Shown: positions 33,003-48,000 of the stretch, one piece after another
How the letters are laid out: every line of letters starts with the position of its first letter
Numbering within the stretch: position 1 is the first letter of the stretch
Assembly (NCBI GenBank): GCA_027922465.2
Contig: BQMF02000027.1
Coordinates: forward strand, 1-64,000
Source: Turritopsis dohrnii
Taxonomy: Eukaryota; Cnidaria; Hydrozoa; Anthoathecata; Oceaniidae
Length of the DNA: 64,000 nucleotides
Direction: 5' to 3'
Made by a program: the position numbers and the translations under genes
Notes under the pieces: model-generated
Database searches by the model: none
What the model saw: the letters and a program-made list of their open reading frames with translations, nothing else
Told to the model about the DNA's origin: nothing

Positions 33003-36000
33003 GTGACGTTGCGGATGTTTTCGTTTTTAATTTATTTCCGGAAGCAATAAATAGCGTGCGCATTTATGTATAAAATATGATATTTGCACAACATTACACT
33101 GTGAGGACATTAATTCGTATGAAAAATTTAAATTCATTAATTCATGTAATGAATTAGAATATGAATGTTCCCTATTCAGAAAATATTTGGAAGGGTCACG
33201 AAAATTTTATGTTGAGCCGTTTCCTAGGAGCTTTTTGAAACGCAACAAATGCCATAATCATGTTTGACTTAGGTACAGAGAACAATCACCCTGCAAAGAA
33301 TTTTGTTTTCGTTATGATTTTTATAAATAATTGATATCTTCCTATTTCCATTACTTTTCATAGATGATACTTCATACGAATTGTCAAAGACCTTACGCTT
33401 TTTCATTTCGAGTAATACCTCGGTAATTGTTGGATGGACAGTCAATTTATTATTTGACAGCTATGACACAGTTCGGATCTATCTGAGAGATGCTGAAGAG
33501 GACGGAAGTACCTATGGTTCTCCAATTGAAGTAAATAAAAACGACTATGGTACTGAAGTGACAGGTCTCCAGGAGCAAACATTTTATGAATTTGCTGTTG
33601 AATTTGAAAATGCTACTACAAGTGCCATCGTAACCTCCATGCCCGTTTACATAATGACAAGCACATCTGGTAACTAACTTAGTGATTCCTATAGAGCAAA
33701 TATTTTAATGTAAAGGGTCTTTTTATTTGTTGAGTTCAAATGTACAACAAACGTTGACGATACTTAGAACAAAAAACCATTTTTTACTGAAAATATTAAA
33801 AATAATTCCCATTCACAGACATAAAATAAATATTTTGACAAAATTCATTTCCTCTGGAAGTTGGTACCTAAACAGAGAAATAGCAACTTTGGCTGGCTTA
33901 GAAGACTGCTATACCAAATTGGTACCACCTGCGGAACAACAAGCAATGTGGCAGTCAAACATTTATTTGAGAAAATGAAATTATGATCTTTCTTCGAAAA
34001 AATTGACGTGTTTTATGGCGTTACGAAAATTTTTAAGCCTATTACTGAGCTAAAATATTCGTATCATTAGTGGTGTCACATGTACGTAAATTTCTATGTA
34101 TTGAAGAGAAGGAATAAACATGGTTTTAGTCGTAAGCTCTTGCAACAAAATGTTCGTACATGTGAATTGGCTTTAGAAAGAAAAAGAAATGGTTTTAAGG
34201 AAAATAAAACGCCTTACAGTCTTGTAACGTTTTGTTTGTACATGTAAAGAAGGTCGAATTTTATTGCGTCTCATAGTATTTCTTTTCAAGAATTTTCACT
34301 GCTATTGCAATTATATCTGTTGATTTTAAGTAGAGACACAAAACAAGAAATAATGGCAGCGACCATGGTTAAAAGGGATCAAGTTCTTGGGGCTACCTGT
34401 GGGTTTGTCTCTTGGAACATTTGATAATAATGTGTACTGTAGCCCCAAAATAACAAGTAATAACAAAATAATGTTTAAATAACAAGTAATGTTTAATTGT
34501 TGATTTTAGGAATACGTACTGCAGGGGTTTACAATCTCATCTTAAAAACAACTCCTACAGTATGGCTTTTCGTTCACTTTTATTTATTTTTTTGCATCTC
34601 AAACCAATACAATGAAAATTACCAATGCGATCTTCAAATTAAGATATCTGTTGTTTTTTGTTTAGCGTCAGTGGCGGAGTCCTGTGTGTTGTGCCGAAAC
34701 GAATATTTGGCAATTTGTAAGACTTTCTAATCTCAGATATGACAATTTCATACATTCTGGGTTAGATGACAAAGATTTAATTTCCCCATATAAAGAGGAA
34801 AAGTATTCAGAATATTTACTTGGAATGCAAAAGAGTGGAAACCCTATCAACTGGATCATGCTGAATCATCAATACAAATCATTTCGGGAAATCCTTTCAG
34901 AAGAAAGTGATTTTTTTAATACTTATGGACAATTTGTGTCAACATTAGGACTTGGTGAGTATGGAAGCCTTTTAAGTTTGATGGCGCCGTAGTATAGTGG
35001 TTATCACTCTCGTAATTCATGCGAGAGGTCGGGGTTCAATTCCCTTGGTAGGCGATTCACCATGCGCTAGTGAATGTACCATAGCGCCGGGTCGACCCAT
35101 GCCATATGAGGGAAATTGGACAGATGACACATCGGGAGTTGCAGGAGCCGTGACCCCTCTTGGAAAGCAGATGCAATAGCAACTGAGTGAGGCTAGACGC
35201 GTAAAACAATACTAAATAAATAAATAAATAAATATAAATTTTAATTTTGTTCGTGATGCTTTGCAGTTTTGAAAAATCAGCTGATGTTGCATTTTGTAAC
35301 AAAAAAAACCGTATACTTTTCGCTTGCGTTCAAAGATTTTTCGATCATAGAAAACACTACTAAAATGTAGAAAATATATTGAGTGAAACACTTTGCAATG
35401 GTAAATCGTTAATTTCTTAAGTTAAAAACTTTTTTATCGAGTGTTTATTAAAGAAGGAATTCTATGTGAGCGTTGTAACGATATGATGACGTTGCTGTAT
35501 CTTGGGCAGTACGTTGGGTACCACAGCTTACTACAGATTTTCATACTTCAGATTTTCATACTTTTATCATAAAATAGACGAGCTTCCAATTCAATGTTCA
35601 TAAACATTAATGTTTCAAATATATATTCATTCGGCACAATGACGATTACCTCATATTAATGCAATGCAAAGAAAAAAAAACTCTTTAAAAATCAGGAAGA
35701 AGCACAATTGAACGTTGTACGTGTTTCATAACTACAGCGTAACTACCGTATCGGGGCAAATTCAGCTTTGGCTAGTTAAAATATTTAAATGCAAATTGTT
35801 CGGAGAATTGGACATTATAGTTCGGGGCAGAATGGTCCGTTTCAAGTCCAATGGCGTTGAGTGAAGAGATGACAAACAAGAAATCAAATGTTACTCGCAC
35901 AATACAGAATCCTCGTGAATAGAATGATGTTATGAAGATTAATTATTAAATGAAAATGAGAAATATAAAATTGGATGTTCAGCTAATTCATTTCCAAATC

Positions 36001-39000
36001 AACATTATCTAATTTTGAGTTCTTTGGATTGTTGTTTATCAATTTATTACAATTAGTTTATTAATCAATGAATGGGCACTTCCACCATGTCTCTTCAAAT
36101 CCAAACTCTTTGTGAGTTGGGGAAATGTCCTATGCAAAATTGATGAAAATGTGATATTGAAAATGTTTTTTCAACATGAGAAAGTGCAATTATATTTCTA
36201 AATCTTGTTTCTTTTTATGAGTACATTTAACATTTAGATGACCCTGATTATGCTGATTCAATAACGGAGAAGGGTGTGGATAATTGTACGCAAATGGGTT
36301 TCTACTTTTTCATCATAAAGAGTTGTTGTTTGATGACATGCATAGCTAATTACTTATACAACTATTTTAGACGGGAGTGTGATAGGAGTCTATTATGGTA
36401 TACTCAGATATGGCATTAGCGAATATGCCTTTGGTGTTGGCTTACATTTTGAGCCATATGTGGGTGAACATGTCTTCGTAGATTATGATAATATCCAGAG
36501 GAACCCAATGTACGCATATCTGCTGGGTAAGATTTTATTGATTATATTGGTGGATGAAATTGTCACGTGACGACGTGAAAGCAATTCGTTAGGTGAGAAT
36601 TATTTTGTTCTATCTCCAATTTTCTTAAAATGAGAAAATTAAGTTTTAAATTTCATAACCTCGCTGAATCTTTAAGGGATTAACAAGATAAGATTGCCGC
36701 TTCAAGAAGATTTTGCGCTTGTTTTTGGTAGAAGCTTACGGAGAAAGAAAAAATAATCCTGAAAAGCTTGAAAAAGCTTGGAGCTCATTTTTTCCAAAAA
36801 TGGAGATAACTCTCACCAAACGAATTGTATTTGAGTATCATGAAGATAAAACTTGAAGTGATCCTAAGTGAAGCTAGAAATATTAAAACAAACAAATAAA
36901 TTTTTACTAACTGGAAATAAATTGTAGCGAAATCAAAACTGGCTAACAGATAATACTGAACAACATGAAATATACAACCCAAGTACCAAGGGGAACATAC
37001 AGTAAGGCCAAATAAACGTAATAGAATAGAGCGGTGAAACTGGATATCGAAGAAAGAAAATAAACAAATAAAGGGAACTTGCTAAAAACACTTGTATGAC
37101 ATCGAGAAACGAGGAAAACTCATTAATGTAAATAAAAATATACAACCCCATAAGACTTGAAAAAAATTAGGGGTTCAAAACATAAAAGTACTTGGCCATG
37201 AATTTATAAGAGTGAAATTTATATATAAAAAAACTGAAAATGGAATGCCATGACAACGAATAAAACGTAAAAAGACGGACAACCTGAAAATCTGAAATTG
37301 GGTAATAAAAAACAAAATGCGGGCGAAGGGAAAACGCCATCAAATAAGATAATACAAGAGGACACGAGGCCTGAAAAGGTCAGCGCTTTCGCCAAAGTCG
37401 AAAAATTTTTGACCATGAAGCAAAATGGAAAAATCACGTTTTTGTTCCAGGAAGGTCAAAATAGGAATTCATGAGCGATTACTGAAGTAATAGTGAAGTA
37501 ATAGTGGGAATAAAGCATTCAATGATAAAACCAAACAGGTCTGGTCTCAAAATTGTATCCAAATTGTGCAACAAAACTTAATTCAATAAAACGTTTATCT
37601 AGAAATTAAAGATACAAAGCCTATCAAACACTGATCAATTGACTTTCATCTATGCTATCTAAGGACATCTTTACAAATGAAACAAATACGATTGTCTTTG
37701 AAGTGAATTGAATAAAATCGGATTTCGAAAAATGCAGGTTTGCACTAAAATCAAAAGAAGTTACCAATTCCTTAAAAAAGCTTATATACAGTATACGTTA
37801 AGGGAATCTTTTTTGTGTGGATTAATTTTTGCAACTTTTGCCCAAATTCACAAAAATAAATCCACACAAAACATCAAGACATGAACGATTCACAAAAAAC
37901 AATCCACGCAAAATTTGATGATTTTACTTGCTCATTTTTTGGCTCTGTGTATATTAACTATTTCTTTGTACTTATCAAGCACCCATTGGTTTTGCAATGT
38001 GGCAGGCATGGAAACATCTAAGCTATATTATGAAATACACGCATTGCACTTTGTGCACATTCGCAAAAATAAATCCAAATATTTTCCTTGAGAAGTTCTG
38101 ACTCGCAAAAATTAATCCACGCAAAACGCTTTCAAACCTTGGCTCGCAAAAGTTATTCCACGCAAAAAAAAAAAAATCTCAAGGAAATACTTTACCTTAA
38201 GGGTAAGGTACTTCACAAAATTTCATGCAGACCTTTATTCTAATGATTAAAGCAAACTTCTCACACACATTACAAAGATGAATTCTGCAAAGGAATGACT
38301 AAAAATAACTGATATATAATGTTAAAAACAACTTGTATGAGTGATAGTGCACTATACATTTTTGCCTTTCTTCATTGAAAATAAAAAAAAGGCATGCAAA
38401 AGAACTGCCGATTATTTAAGATTAAGAAAACAAAGAGACTGCTGGTCATGCGGAGACAGAGTAAAAAACAATTTATGATACAAAAAATATATCACGAAAT
38501 TAAAATAAAATGACAAGACTATAAATAAGTGAAGAGGCTTATAACGACTTCACATAGGTAATTTGTTTATTAAAATGTTGATTGAAAAGTTTATATACAA
38601 ACATTATATTTTGTTCTTTTGCTTGATAATTACTACATTACATTACAACAAACACAGAATATCATTGTTAGAGTCATTTTGGATTAGTGCACCACGCACT
38701 TTCACAGTAATTTATAAACTTTAAAATGTTGTCTGTTTATTTTTGTGGATGACTAGATCGATTTCTACATATACACATTTTATTTTTGTGGGCATAAAAT
38801 TTTTATTTTAGACAGGATAAAGTGATATTCAAAACTTGCCTATATTGATGGGCACATTTGTATGAATACATAAAAAATAACATATATATCATATCCGATG
38901 TATAATAGGTCCTTTTGGAGGCAGCAGAGCTCTCTCTATCTCCAGGTCAGACCAATATATAGCACAAAACACAAAATCAGGCCTAGCTAACTGAACAGTA

Positions 39001-42000
39001 TATAATAATAGGTTCAATTATAATATACGGTGATAATATTACGAATTTCTTTACTTCTCTGGTGAAAAATAACCCTTTCCTTTAGCTTTTATTTCCAAAA
39101 TGATATCTCCGTGATGGGCAAACTTTAAAACTCATGTTTTAATGTTAGGCCGCACTCACCCTGATAAAAAAGCTGTAAATATAAATTATGATAAATATGA
39201 ATTAAGCCACAATTAACAAATAGCCTCTATTCTACCCTTTAAGCTTTCAATGAGGAATCCAGGCTAGAACTGTGGACATGGGACGGAAAAACGCTAATGA
39301 AAGATCAGCTGCTTAACGCGCTGACCAACAATCTACATGTAAATTAAAAGTTGCATGTGCTTTTTTGGGATGGGCAACAAAATTGCAAAAGCTTTTGTTA
39401 TACACAAGACAATTTCTCCATAAAGTTGTGAGAATTATATGAAATAAATTGCATAGTATATTGTACGCTTGATAGTGCATTTCAGAATTTAATGAGCATA
39501 AAGGTTTTGATGATATAATCATCTACTTTCTGAGCTCAGTTAATTTCGCAGACATTGATTGTTAAACAGATATAGTGTTAGTAACATTAGATATCAGGAA
39601 TTGCTCCATCCAAAGTAATATCATGCATTGTTAGTTAATTATCACTTTGTTTAATATTTTCTTTGATTGCTGCTTTCTAGGGCTCAGTGACAACAGTGGA
39701 ACTTTCTCTTATACATGTTATTTCGACAATGAAGAAAGATGTGGCTATGGTATCCTAGTACCTCATCGTACTTACTGCCCAATGGACCAGGGGCGGATCC
39801 AGGGTTAGGCAACTTAGGCAAATGCCTAACCCAAAATCAGTTAAATAATGTTTTTCACAAATTGAAAAAGGTATTGTATTACAATAATCAGAAAATAATC
39901 GAAAATATCAAGAGATTCCCCCGCATCAATCCGATATCCTTTCTTTTTCGCAAATAGGATTATTCTCCGGCGAGGCGCGGCGCGCGCCATGATGATACAA
40001 ATTAATGTTTTTTACAGCTTGAGTTTATAGGTATTGATTCTGCCCGGAAAACGACTTCTCATAGTTACATTGACAACACAGACTAGTGCCTAACGCTCAC
40101 CTAGGCGAAGAAAATTTGCCTAAGGAGCCCCGGGTTTACACACTTTAATGAATGAACTGGAAGAAAATTTGCCTAAGGTACAACCATGGGTTAACACTTT
40201 ATTGAATGAACCAGAAGAAAATTTGCCTAAGGTACAACCATGGGTTTACACACTTTTATTGAATGAATGGTCACCAAATCTGCACAAAACGACGTGGAAG
40301 ACCTTCGAATTAGACCCAGTTCAACATGGATTCGCTAGAAAACATCGTTGCAGCTTTTGATAGCAATAATGAAGTATTAATTAGGAAATTTTGAATTCAC
40401 TTAATACATCTGTTGAAAACAGACTTCAAAATCTAGGAAAAGCATTTTTTTCGAGTCATGTCTCTTCTTTTGCTTATGCGAAATGAAAAGATTGTGGCTG
40501 CTTTAAAGCAAGTGTTTTATTTTATGTAATATAAATGATTAGCATGGATCATTAGCACCATAATTCGTTGACCATAAGTATGACGACAGTTAATTATTAG
40601 CTCAGCTATGTATAATACGTTTGTTTGTGTCAACTGAACCGAAGCCTTTTCTTTATTGATTAATGATGTATATAAATATTTTTGGTATCTGTTTCTGTTA
40701 ACCAAAAATACATCTGTAAAAATGTTATGGAGTTACGTTTGAATGACTGAGTTTATAATACACAAAGTCATTGTTATTTTTCTGAGTTGTTTTGCGTAGG
40801 CAGCTGCATGGTTTTTTTAGCACCAGTATCTCAACCTGGTAACTTATTTGTACAGTTCAGTATATAATTTTTCTTGGTTCGAGATGACTGTCTGGTTTTG
40901 AATTAAAGAACTTTAAAAGGATCCTGTGTCCAAAATGATATGAACCAATATGATAGAGATCAAAAAGCCTCTTGTTAGTATTACTTACTCCCAGTTTCTG
41001 AGATATGTATTTATTTTTTAAAATCTTACATTCACTTTATGCAATGCATATATTTTATGATATGTAACAGTGGTGGATCTAGAGGTATGTCGAAATTTGT
41101 GTATGAGAGCATTAACATAATTTGTGAATTCAATTTATATTTCCAATGGGATTATTTGGACGCTTTTCCTTTATGGTTAGATTGCTAACACTCTCCTACA
41201 CAAATTTCGACATACCTCTAGATCCGCCACTGTGTAATAAGATAGTATACATAGGCGGATCTAGAGCTTAGGCAAAATTTGAGGAGGAGCGTTGTGTCAT
41301 CTAGGAGATAAATAGAAAAACGTGCCTTTTAACTAATTACAGTTAAACACTGAAAAGAAATTAATAGCATTGTACTCCTCCACTTTTTTTGCCTAACCCT
41401 GGATCCGCCTATGGTATATAGGTTAACTTTCTCATCGCAAGTTATCATTAATACTATATCTTTCTAATTTACTATAGAGAGAAAGGGCTTTCACTCTGAG
41501 TGAGTGATAAGAAAATGAAGTTATAATATATTGAGAGTTTATACACATAAAGAAAGAATAAAAATCTTATTACATAATTATCTATTGTATCATTTCATGA
41601 TTTTTAAATCAAAATATCTGCCCAAGGAAACAGAATTTCCAAAAACTATAAGACTTCTGAAACAACTTTGTGCATTCTATCATCCCTCGAAATATCATTT
41701 TGGATGCAGAAACACTTTAACATCTTTGGAGTTATTCTTTCATTTTATAAAAACCACCTACGTTATGTCTTCTTTTGAAAAAGGTAATTACATAATGTTT
41801 TAGTTTGACTTCTTTGTTTCCTATGCTACATTAAATTCTGGAAAAAATGTTGTAGCTCTTATTTAAGAGGAAGCAGTACATAATTTATCTGTTGTTGTGT
41901 AGTTTTATATATATAGGTTCTTGGACTTGTCTCAGGGATTTCTGTAAACACCATCTTTTACTATAATGTGGTTGACATTAATTATTTAACCATGGATCAT

Positions 42001-45000
42001 TTTTAGGGTAGGGTATACTATTTGATTTCATGAACGTATAGTGCAGAAATCTGTTTTTATTTTGCTGCTGGATATGATCAAGGAGCTTGTCTCTAACTTT
42101 GATTTTGGTCATTTTACTCTATTTCTTAACATAATTTCTTTTCTTTTCTTTCTATCTGACCATCTTGCGAAGTACATAGATAAAATATCATGTATATGAA
42201 GTAAAATATCATAAAGTATATCATGTATTTATCTGAGTGCTCCAATCTATCATGATAGGTGATTGAAAATTTATTTATTTGATTCATTACAAGTATGTTT
42301 TCGTTTGGTGGATGCTTCCTGTTCATGTACAAGCAATCAAGAAAATGAAGAAGATAACAGATGAAGTAATTTATTGGTTATTTACTTAACCTCCAACCTG
42401 GCAGAAAATATTATTTTGGCCTACATAACGTAGTTCAATACATTCCATTCATACTCAATTAGTTTTCTTTTGTTTATTTCCCTTATTCCATTAGTGCAAC
42501 AATACAGGCTTGCATTATAACACCCCTTTACGTTAGGACGAATCAATTCGAGTTAATAATTTTTACACTTCGAAAAGTATGTATTAGATTGGGCGTAAAT
42601 TGGCGTAAATTTCATCGATTGCGCCCGTATGTGTGTTTAACAAAAAAAATTTGCCTAACCCTTAAAAAATCCTAGATCCGCCCCTGATGGACCATCCTAA
42701 TTGGATAAACAGATTTTGTCCATTACCTAATAATGGCACCTGTCACGAACGAGAATGCAAATGTTCGATCTATTTTTTTATTTACTTGTATTTATTTGCC
42801 TATTTATTTATTATTTACCCAGGATAGGCTTTTAAGTTCCTTAAGGTACTGTTATCAATGAGGGTCCTGCGAAGGAGGTCCTATAGCATTTAAAGCACCC
42901 ATTTGGGCTACGGAAGCTGTAATGACAGCAACTGCTCAACTAGACAACCATCCTAGACGTCATTCCTTCTCTCTTGCTGAGTGCTAAGCAGAGAGGAGTG
43001 TACACACTGTTGTAATCACTGGCATGACTCGGTCAGGGATTGAACCCGTGACCTCCTCAACAGGAAGCAAGCACTCTACCACTAGGCTACCAATCGGTTG
43101 AATTTAGGAGCAACTAGATGGTGAGCTACTAATGTCAAAATAGTTTTGAGTGGAATATGTCTGCCTTTTATTTAGTTCCAGCACCGGAGAACTTTACGAT
43201 TATGAGCATGGGCACCTTTGATGCTTATCTAAGATGGGAACTTTACGACAGCAACTACCTGATCAAACCATCTGGCTTTGTTTATTTCAGAATTAGATAT
43301 AGTAAAGTTGAATCTTTTTCTGACAATGAAAAACACTGCTATGGCTTGGAAAATGATGATTGTCTAGTGGATCAACTACAACCATATACAAACTATTCCT
43401 TTGTTATTCAAGGATATTCAAACTATGATGGAGTTTATGGAAAGGAAAGTGAACCTATTTATGGCCGAACGCTAACTGCTGGTAAGGCAAATTAACGTGA
43501 ATAATTACAGAGGAATCCCTACAGTAACATGTAGGAGATGTGGAGACCTAGTTTGTGAACGTATCCGGATAGTAGCACGTAGGGCATTTGCCCGAGGATA
43601 ATAATCCGACTAATACTTACAGAGTGAGTCCCTGCGGCATCATGTAGAAGATGTGGAGACCTAGTTTGTGAACGTATTCGGATATTAGCCCGACCGGACA
43701 TTTACCCGTTGACCAACAATAGGAAGAGTGTTACGGGGTAAGGGTCGGGGGTTAGGGTTGGGTTCGGGTTAATTAAGCATAAACTATCTTCTGTACCATA
43801 TACTATAAGGATTAAAAAGCTGTCTGAAGTACTTTCACTGTTTTCCACTCTGGAATGCTGAAATGGTTTGAATTATTTGAATATAGTGCCCACCGCTTCA
43901 CCTAACTACAGACACATTGATGCAGTTAACTCGTCTTGCATTTATGTGGAGTGGATTCCTATAGACGAAGTGAATTTAGGAGGTCCTCTTGTTGGTTACC
44001 AGATGTCGTACTTAAAGACTGATGGTGATGGTGAGCATGCTGGAACTATAGAATTAGGAATAGTCGAAAATTATACTGTCTGTGGATTACAAACATACAG
44101 ACGATACAAAATTTCAATAAAAGTTAAAAATTCGGATTGGATGAGTTTGCCAAACGATGATTATGAACGAACTGATGAAGGAGGTATTTTTTGAGTCATT
44201 TATATTTTCGGTTGTGTAAATATCGCATGTGGGCATATGGTGTTTGTTTATAGTTCCCTCAATGGCCCCACAATTGGACAAAGTGAACACTTTTGCCCTG
44301 GCTAAAGATAAAGTTCAAGTAGCCTGGAATGAGATTTCAAATATTCTGGATTGGAATGGGATACAAGTAAACTACTATGTATTCTTTCGAGAAGCAGGTC
44401 ATGGAGAATTTAAGAATGCATCAGTTCTTTCTGGTATTTCATCAACAACACTGTATAACTTAAATACGTATACACTATATGAAATTTCTTTGGGAGCTGC
44501 TACTGCAGTTGGTGTTGGGCCAATTGGAACTATCGAAACAATAAGAACTCTTGAAGATGGTACGATAGGATATGTCATTTTTATATTTCAATTTTTTTGT
44601 GGACTAGTAATGTTTTTATTATTTCAAACATTGCTTTTACAGTGCCACTATTATCTGCCACTAATGTGAGAACGGAAGCAGTGAGCTCATCAAGTGTAAA
44701 GGTTTCCTGGGATGAAGTTGATGAGTGGATGAGACGAGGAGCTGTATTGAATTACACTATCTATTGCTCAACGGTTGATGAAGATGAAGTATTATTTAAA
44801 GTGGTTGCCGGAAATCAATTTGATGTTGTGTTTGATGGATTAGAACATTTCACTTTGTATAAAGTGAAGCTCTTTTCAAACAATAGTATTGGAGCAGGAC
44901 CTTACACCAACGCTAGTTACGTTCAAACAAGTTTTGGAGGTAATTTCATTATTCAAAATAATTTGGAATTTTCTATTTTAGTGTCGTAAATGTAACAACT

Positions 45001-48000
45001 TCTGGATTATCTGTGATAATATGCAAAATTGTCTATGTTAAAGATTTTTTTAGGCTATATAGATCTTTGAATTGTTGTCAATCTTTGTAGTTCCAAGATT
45101 TTATCCAATAATTACTGATGGTCAAAATACAAGTTCAACGTCATTGTATGTACGTTGGAATAATGTATCCTTATATGGATGGGGAGGGCTTACTGGAAAA
45201 TTTTTTATGACCGCAAAGTCAGTGGAAGATCCAAATGATTCTCATGAATCGGTTGTTAACTATGCAGAGTAAGTAGAAATAGTTACGCATTGTTTCTAGG
45301 AAAATAAATAAAAGTGACAGTAATGATTTAGTTGTAATAATGATGATTGCAATTTCATTGTTTACGTGCATGAGCTTGGCAACATTGAACTTAATTTAGT
45401 TACAAGCAAATTGATAAATTTGTGCTGAAGCTGTACATTTTCTTGCATGGCCAATCAATCAGAACATATATTGGGCTATATTGCTACGGCCTTTCGACAA
45501 ATCATATAATCTGATAATCTAATTTTTCGTGCAAGAATTCATAAGCTCAATGTTGTATTATAGATTAGCATTATTTGAAGGGCACTTGAATGGTTTGAAA
45601 GCCTTCACAGTATACAATGTCTCCATATTACCGCAGAATGATGTTGGAGATGGACCTCCTTCTCCTCCTTACTCCATTTTAACTGATGAGGGTTGTAAGT
45701 TTTTTCACAAAAGCATTCTAATTCAGAAAGGTGTAATTGCACTTGATTGATTTCCTACTGATTTCTTATAGTACCAATGGCTGGGCCAAACATTACAGAA
45801 ACCACTGAAAGTAGTGCAAGTTCAATTCTAATCAAATGGAACCATATTCTCTATCATCACTGGCATGGTTATCCATATATCTATAATATCACTTATCAGA
45901 AAGTAGGTAGTACGGAGATAGGGTCAACTTTATTTTCACATTTTGTGAATGAAGGAGAAATCCAAGAATTGGAAAGTTACACCGATTACCAATTTACAAT
46001 TCATGCAGGAACTGTGAAGGGATTTGGCCCTCCCGGAAATGTAATGATCCAAAAGACAGGAGAGGACTGTTAGTAATTCAATTCAATTTTGTAGAATGTC
46101 TGATTTGTGGGTTTTTGATACATAACTCGGATTAAATGTTCTGTTATTGTAGATCCCATAGGTTCACCACAAAATGTTAGTGGCACCTTCATTGATTCAT
46201 CAAGTATAGTTGTATATTGGTCAACAGTTAAAGATGATGAACAAAAAGGACCCGTTCTTTCATACACAATCACATGCTATTCAACTGACTTTCTTCAAAG
46301 TTTTGGTTCATTTACAGTTTTGGAAAATGAAGATAAAACAGTCATGTTTTCTGGATTGGAAGTTTACACACTATACTCAGTCAACATTTCTGCCACAAAT
46401 AGTATTGGTAATGGACCACATGCATCTGTTCTAGTTCGTACTGAGGGAGAAGGTACGTAATTTAAAACACATGATTGAAAATGCTGCTTGCTCTTAGTAT
46501 GTTAAAATTTTCCAATATATTCTTTTTCCAATTGGGACTATGCTTCCATTATGCCGGATGACTTTTTGGTCTATTCCTCTTCGCTCCAATGACCAATGGC
46601 AGAGGCGGATCTAGGATTTTTTAAGGGTTAGGCAAATTTTTTTTTGCCAAACACACATAAGGGCGCAATCGATGAAATTTACGCCAGTTTACGCCCAATC
46701 TAATACATACTTTTCGAAATGTAAAAAATATTAACTCGAATTAATTCGTCCTGACGTAAGGAGTGTTATAATGCAAGCCTGTATTGCTGAAATAATGGAA
46801 TAAGGGAAATAAACAAAAGAAAACTAATTGAGTATGAATATAATGTATTGAACTACGTTATGTAGGCCAAAATAATATTTTCTACCAGATTGGAGGTTAA
46901 GTAAATAACCAATAAATTGTATATTTCATCTGTTATCTTCTTCATTTTCTTGATTGCTTGTACATGAACAGGAAGAATCCACCAAATGAAAACATACTTG
47001 TAATGAATCAAATAAATAAATTTTCAATCACCTATACCATGATAGATTGGAGCATTCAGATAAATACATGATATTTCATCTATGTACTGGTCAAGATGGT
47101 CATATAGAAAGAAAAGAAAAGAAATTATGTTAACAAATACAGTAAAATGACCAAAATCAAAGTTAGAGACAAGCTCCTTAATCATTATCCGGGAGCAAAA
47201 TAAAAACAATAATTAATATCAACCACAATATAAAGATGGTGCTTCCAGAAATCCCTGAGACAAGTCCAAGAACCTATATATATAAAACTACACAACAACA
47301 GATAAATTATGTACTGCTTCCTCTAATAAGAGCTACAACATTTTTTCCAGAATTTAATGTAGCATAGGAAACAAGAAGTCAAACTAAAACATTATGTAAT
47401 TACCTTTTTCCACCTACATAACGTAGGTGGTTTTTATAAAATGAAAGAATAACTCCAAAGATGTTAAAGTGTTTCTGCATCCAAAATGATATTTCGAGGG
47501 ATGATAGAATGCACAAAGTTGTTTCAGAAGTCTTATAGTTTTTGGAAATTCTGTTTCCTTGGGCAGATATTTTGATTTAAAAATCATGAAATGATACAAT
47601 AGATAATTATGTAATAAGATTTTTATTCTTTCTTTATGTGTATAAACTCTCAATATATTATAACTTCATTTTCTTATCACTCACTCAGAGTGAAAGCCCT
47701 TTCTCTCTATAGTAAATTAGAAAGATATAGTATTAATGATAACTTGCGATGAGAAAGTTAACCTATATGCTATCTTATTATACAGTGGCGGATCTAGAGG
47801 TATGTCGAAATTTGTGTAGGAGAGTGTTAGCAATCTAACCATAAAGGAAAAGCGTCCAAATAATCCCATTGGAAATATAAATTGAATTCACAAATTATGT
47901 TAATGCTCTCATACACAAATTTCGACATACCTCTAGATCCACCACTGTTACATATCATAAAATATATGCATTGCATAAAGTGAATGTAAGATTTTAAAAA

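Larger units (their letters stand above)
39788..42686 (+). mobile_element. hAT-like element with CAGGGGCGGATC ends, copy 1
   Basis: The left end is caggggcggatccagggtta; the right end, reversed, caggggcggatctaggattt. The direct repeat atggac lies at 39782-39787 and 42687-42692. It contains two nested miniature elements and a frame of repeated NEPEENLPKVQPWV-like units (40148-40360), but no transposase. Copy 2 at 46600-49222 is inverted. The end sequence and short duplication suggest a non-autonomous hAT-group element. Confidence 0.85.
39681..42762 (+). pseudogene. channel-gene exon 8, split by a transposon
   Basis: The left half (39681-39787) encodes GLSDNSGTFSYTCYFDNEER up to YCPMD. The right half (42693-42762) continues in the same frame with HPNWINRFCPLPNNG and CHERECKC, a cysteine-rich segment with eight Cys. 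The 2899-bp insertion brings a 6-bp duplication, atggac. The 3' donor (aaatgttcga) is weak, and a SINE tail begins only a few bases downstream, so splicing of this exon may be damaged twice. Its phase (1-1) fits the neighbours. Confidence 0.75.

Noticed and set aside
33727..33978. Additional exon of the channel gene
   Set aside because: No acceptor/donor pair with fitting phase and no FN3 pattern.
34983..35060. Functional tRNA gene
   Set aside because: The acceptor stem does not pair properly and a SINE body with (aaat)n tail follows; a second copy has the same extension.
36238..36273. 36-nt exon (DPDYADSITEK)
   Set aside because: The phase fits, but the donor gtgtgg is poor; left as a possibility and not counted.
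41531..41803. Host gene (90 residues)
   Set aside because: It lies inside the repeated element and recurs inverted at 47414-47653; no domain.
43020..43097. Functional tRNA gene on minus
   Set aside because: Same reason: tRNA-like head of a SINE with body and tail.
43740..43775. Interstitial telomere repeat
   Set aside because: Only a degenerate ggttaggg-like tract of about 30 bases; not a regular TTAGGG array. The same holds for 4605-4635.
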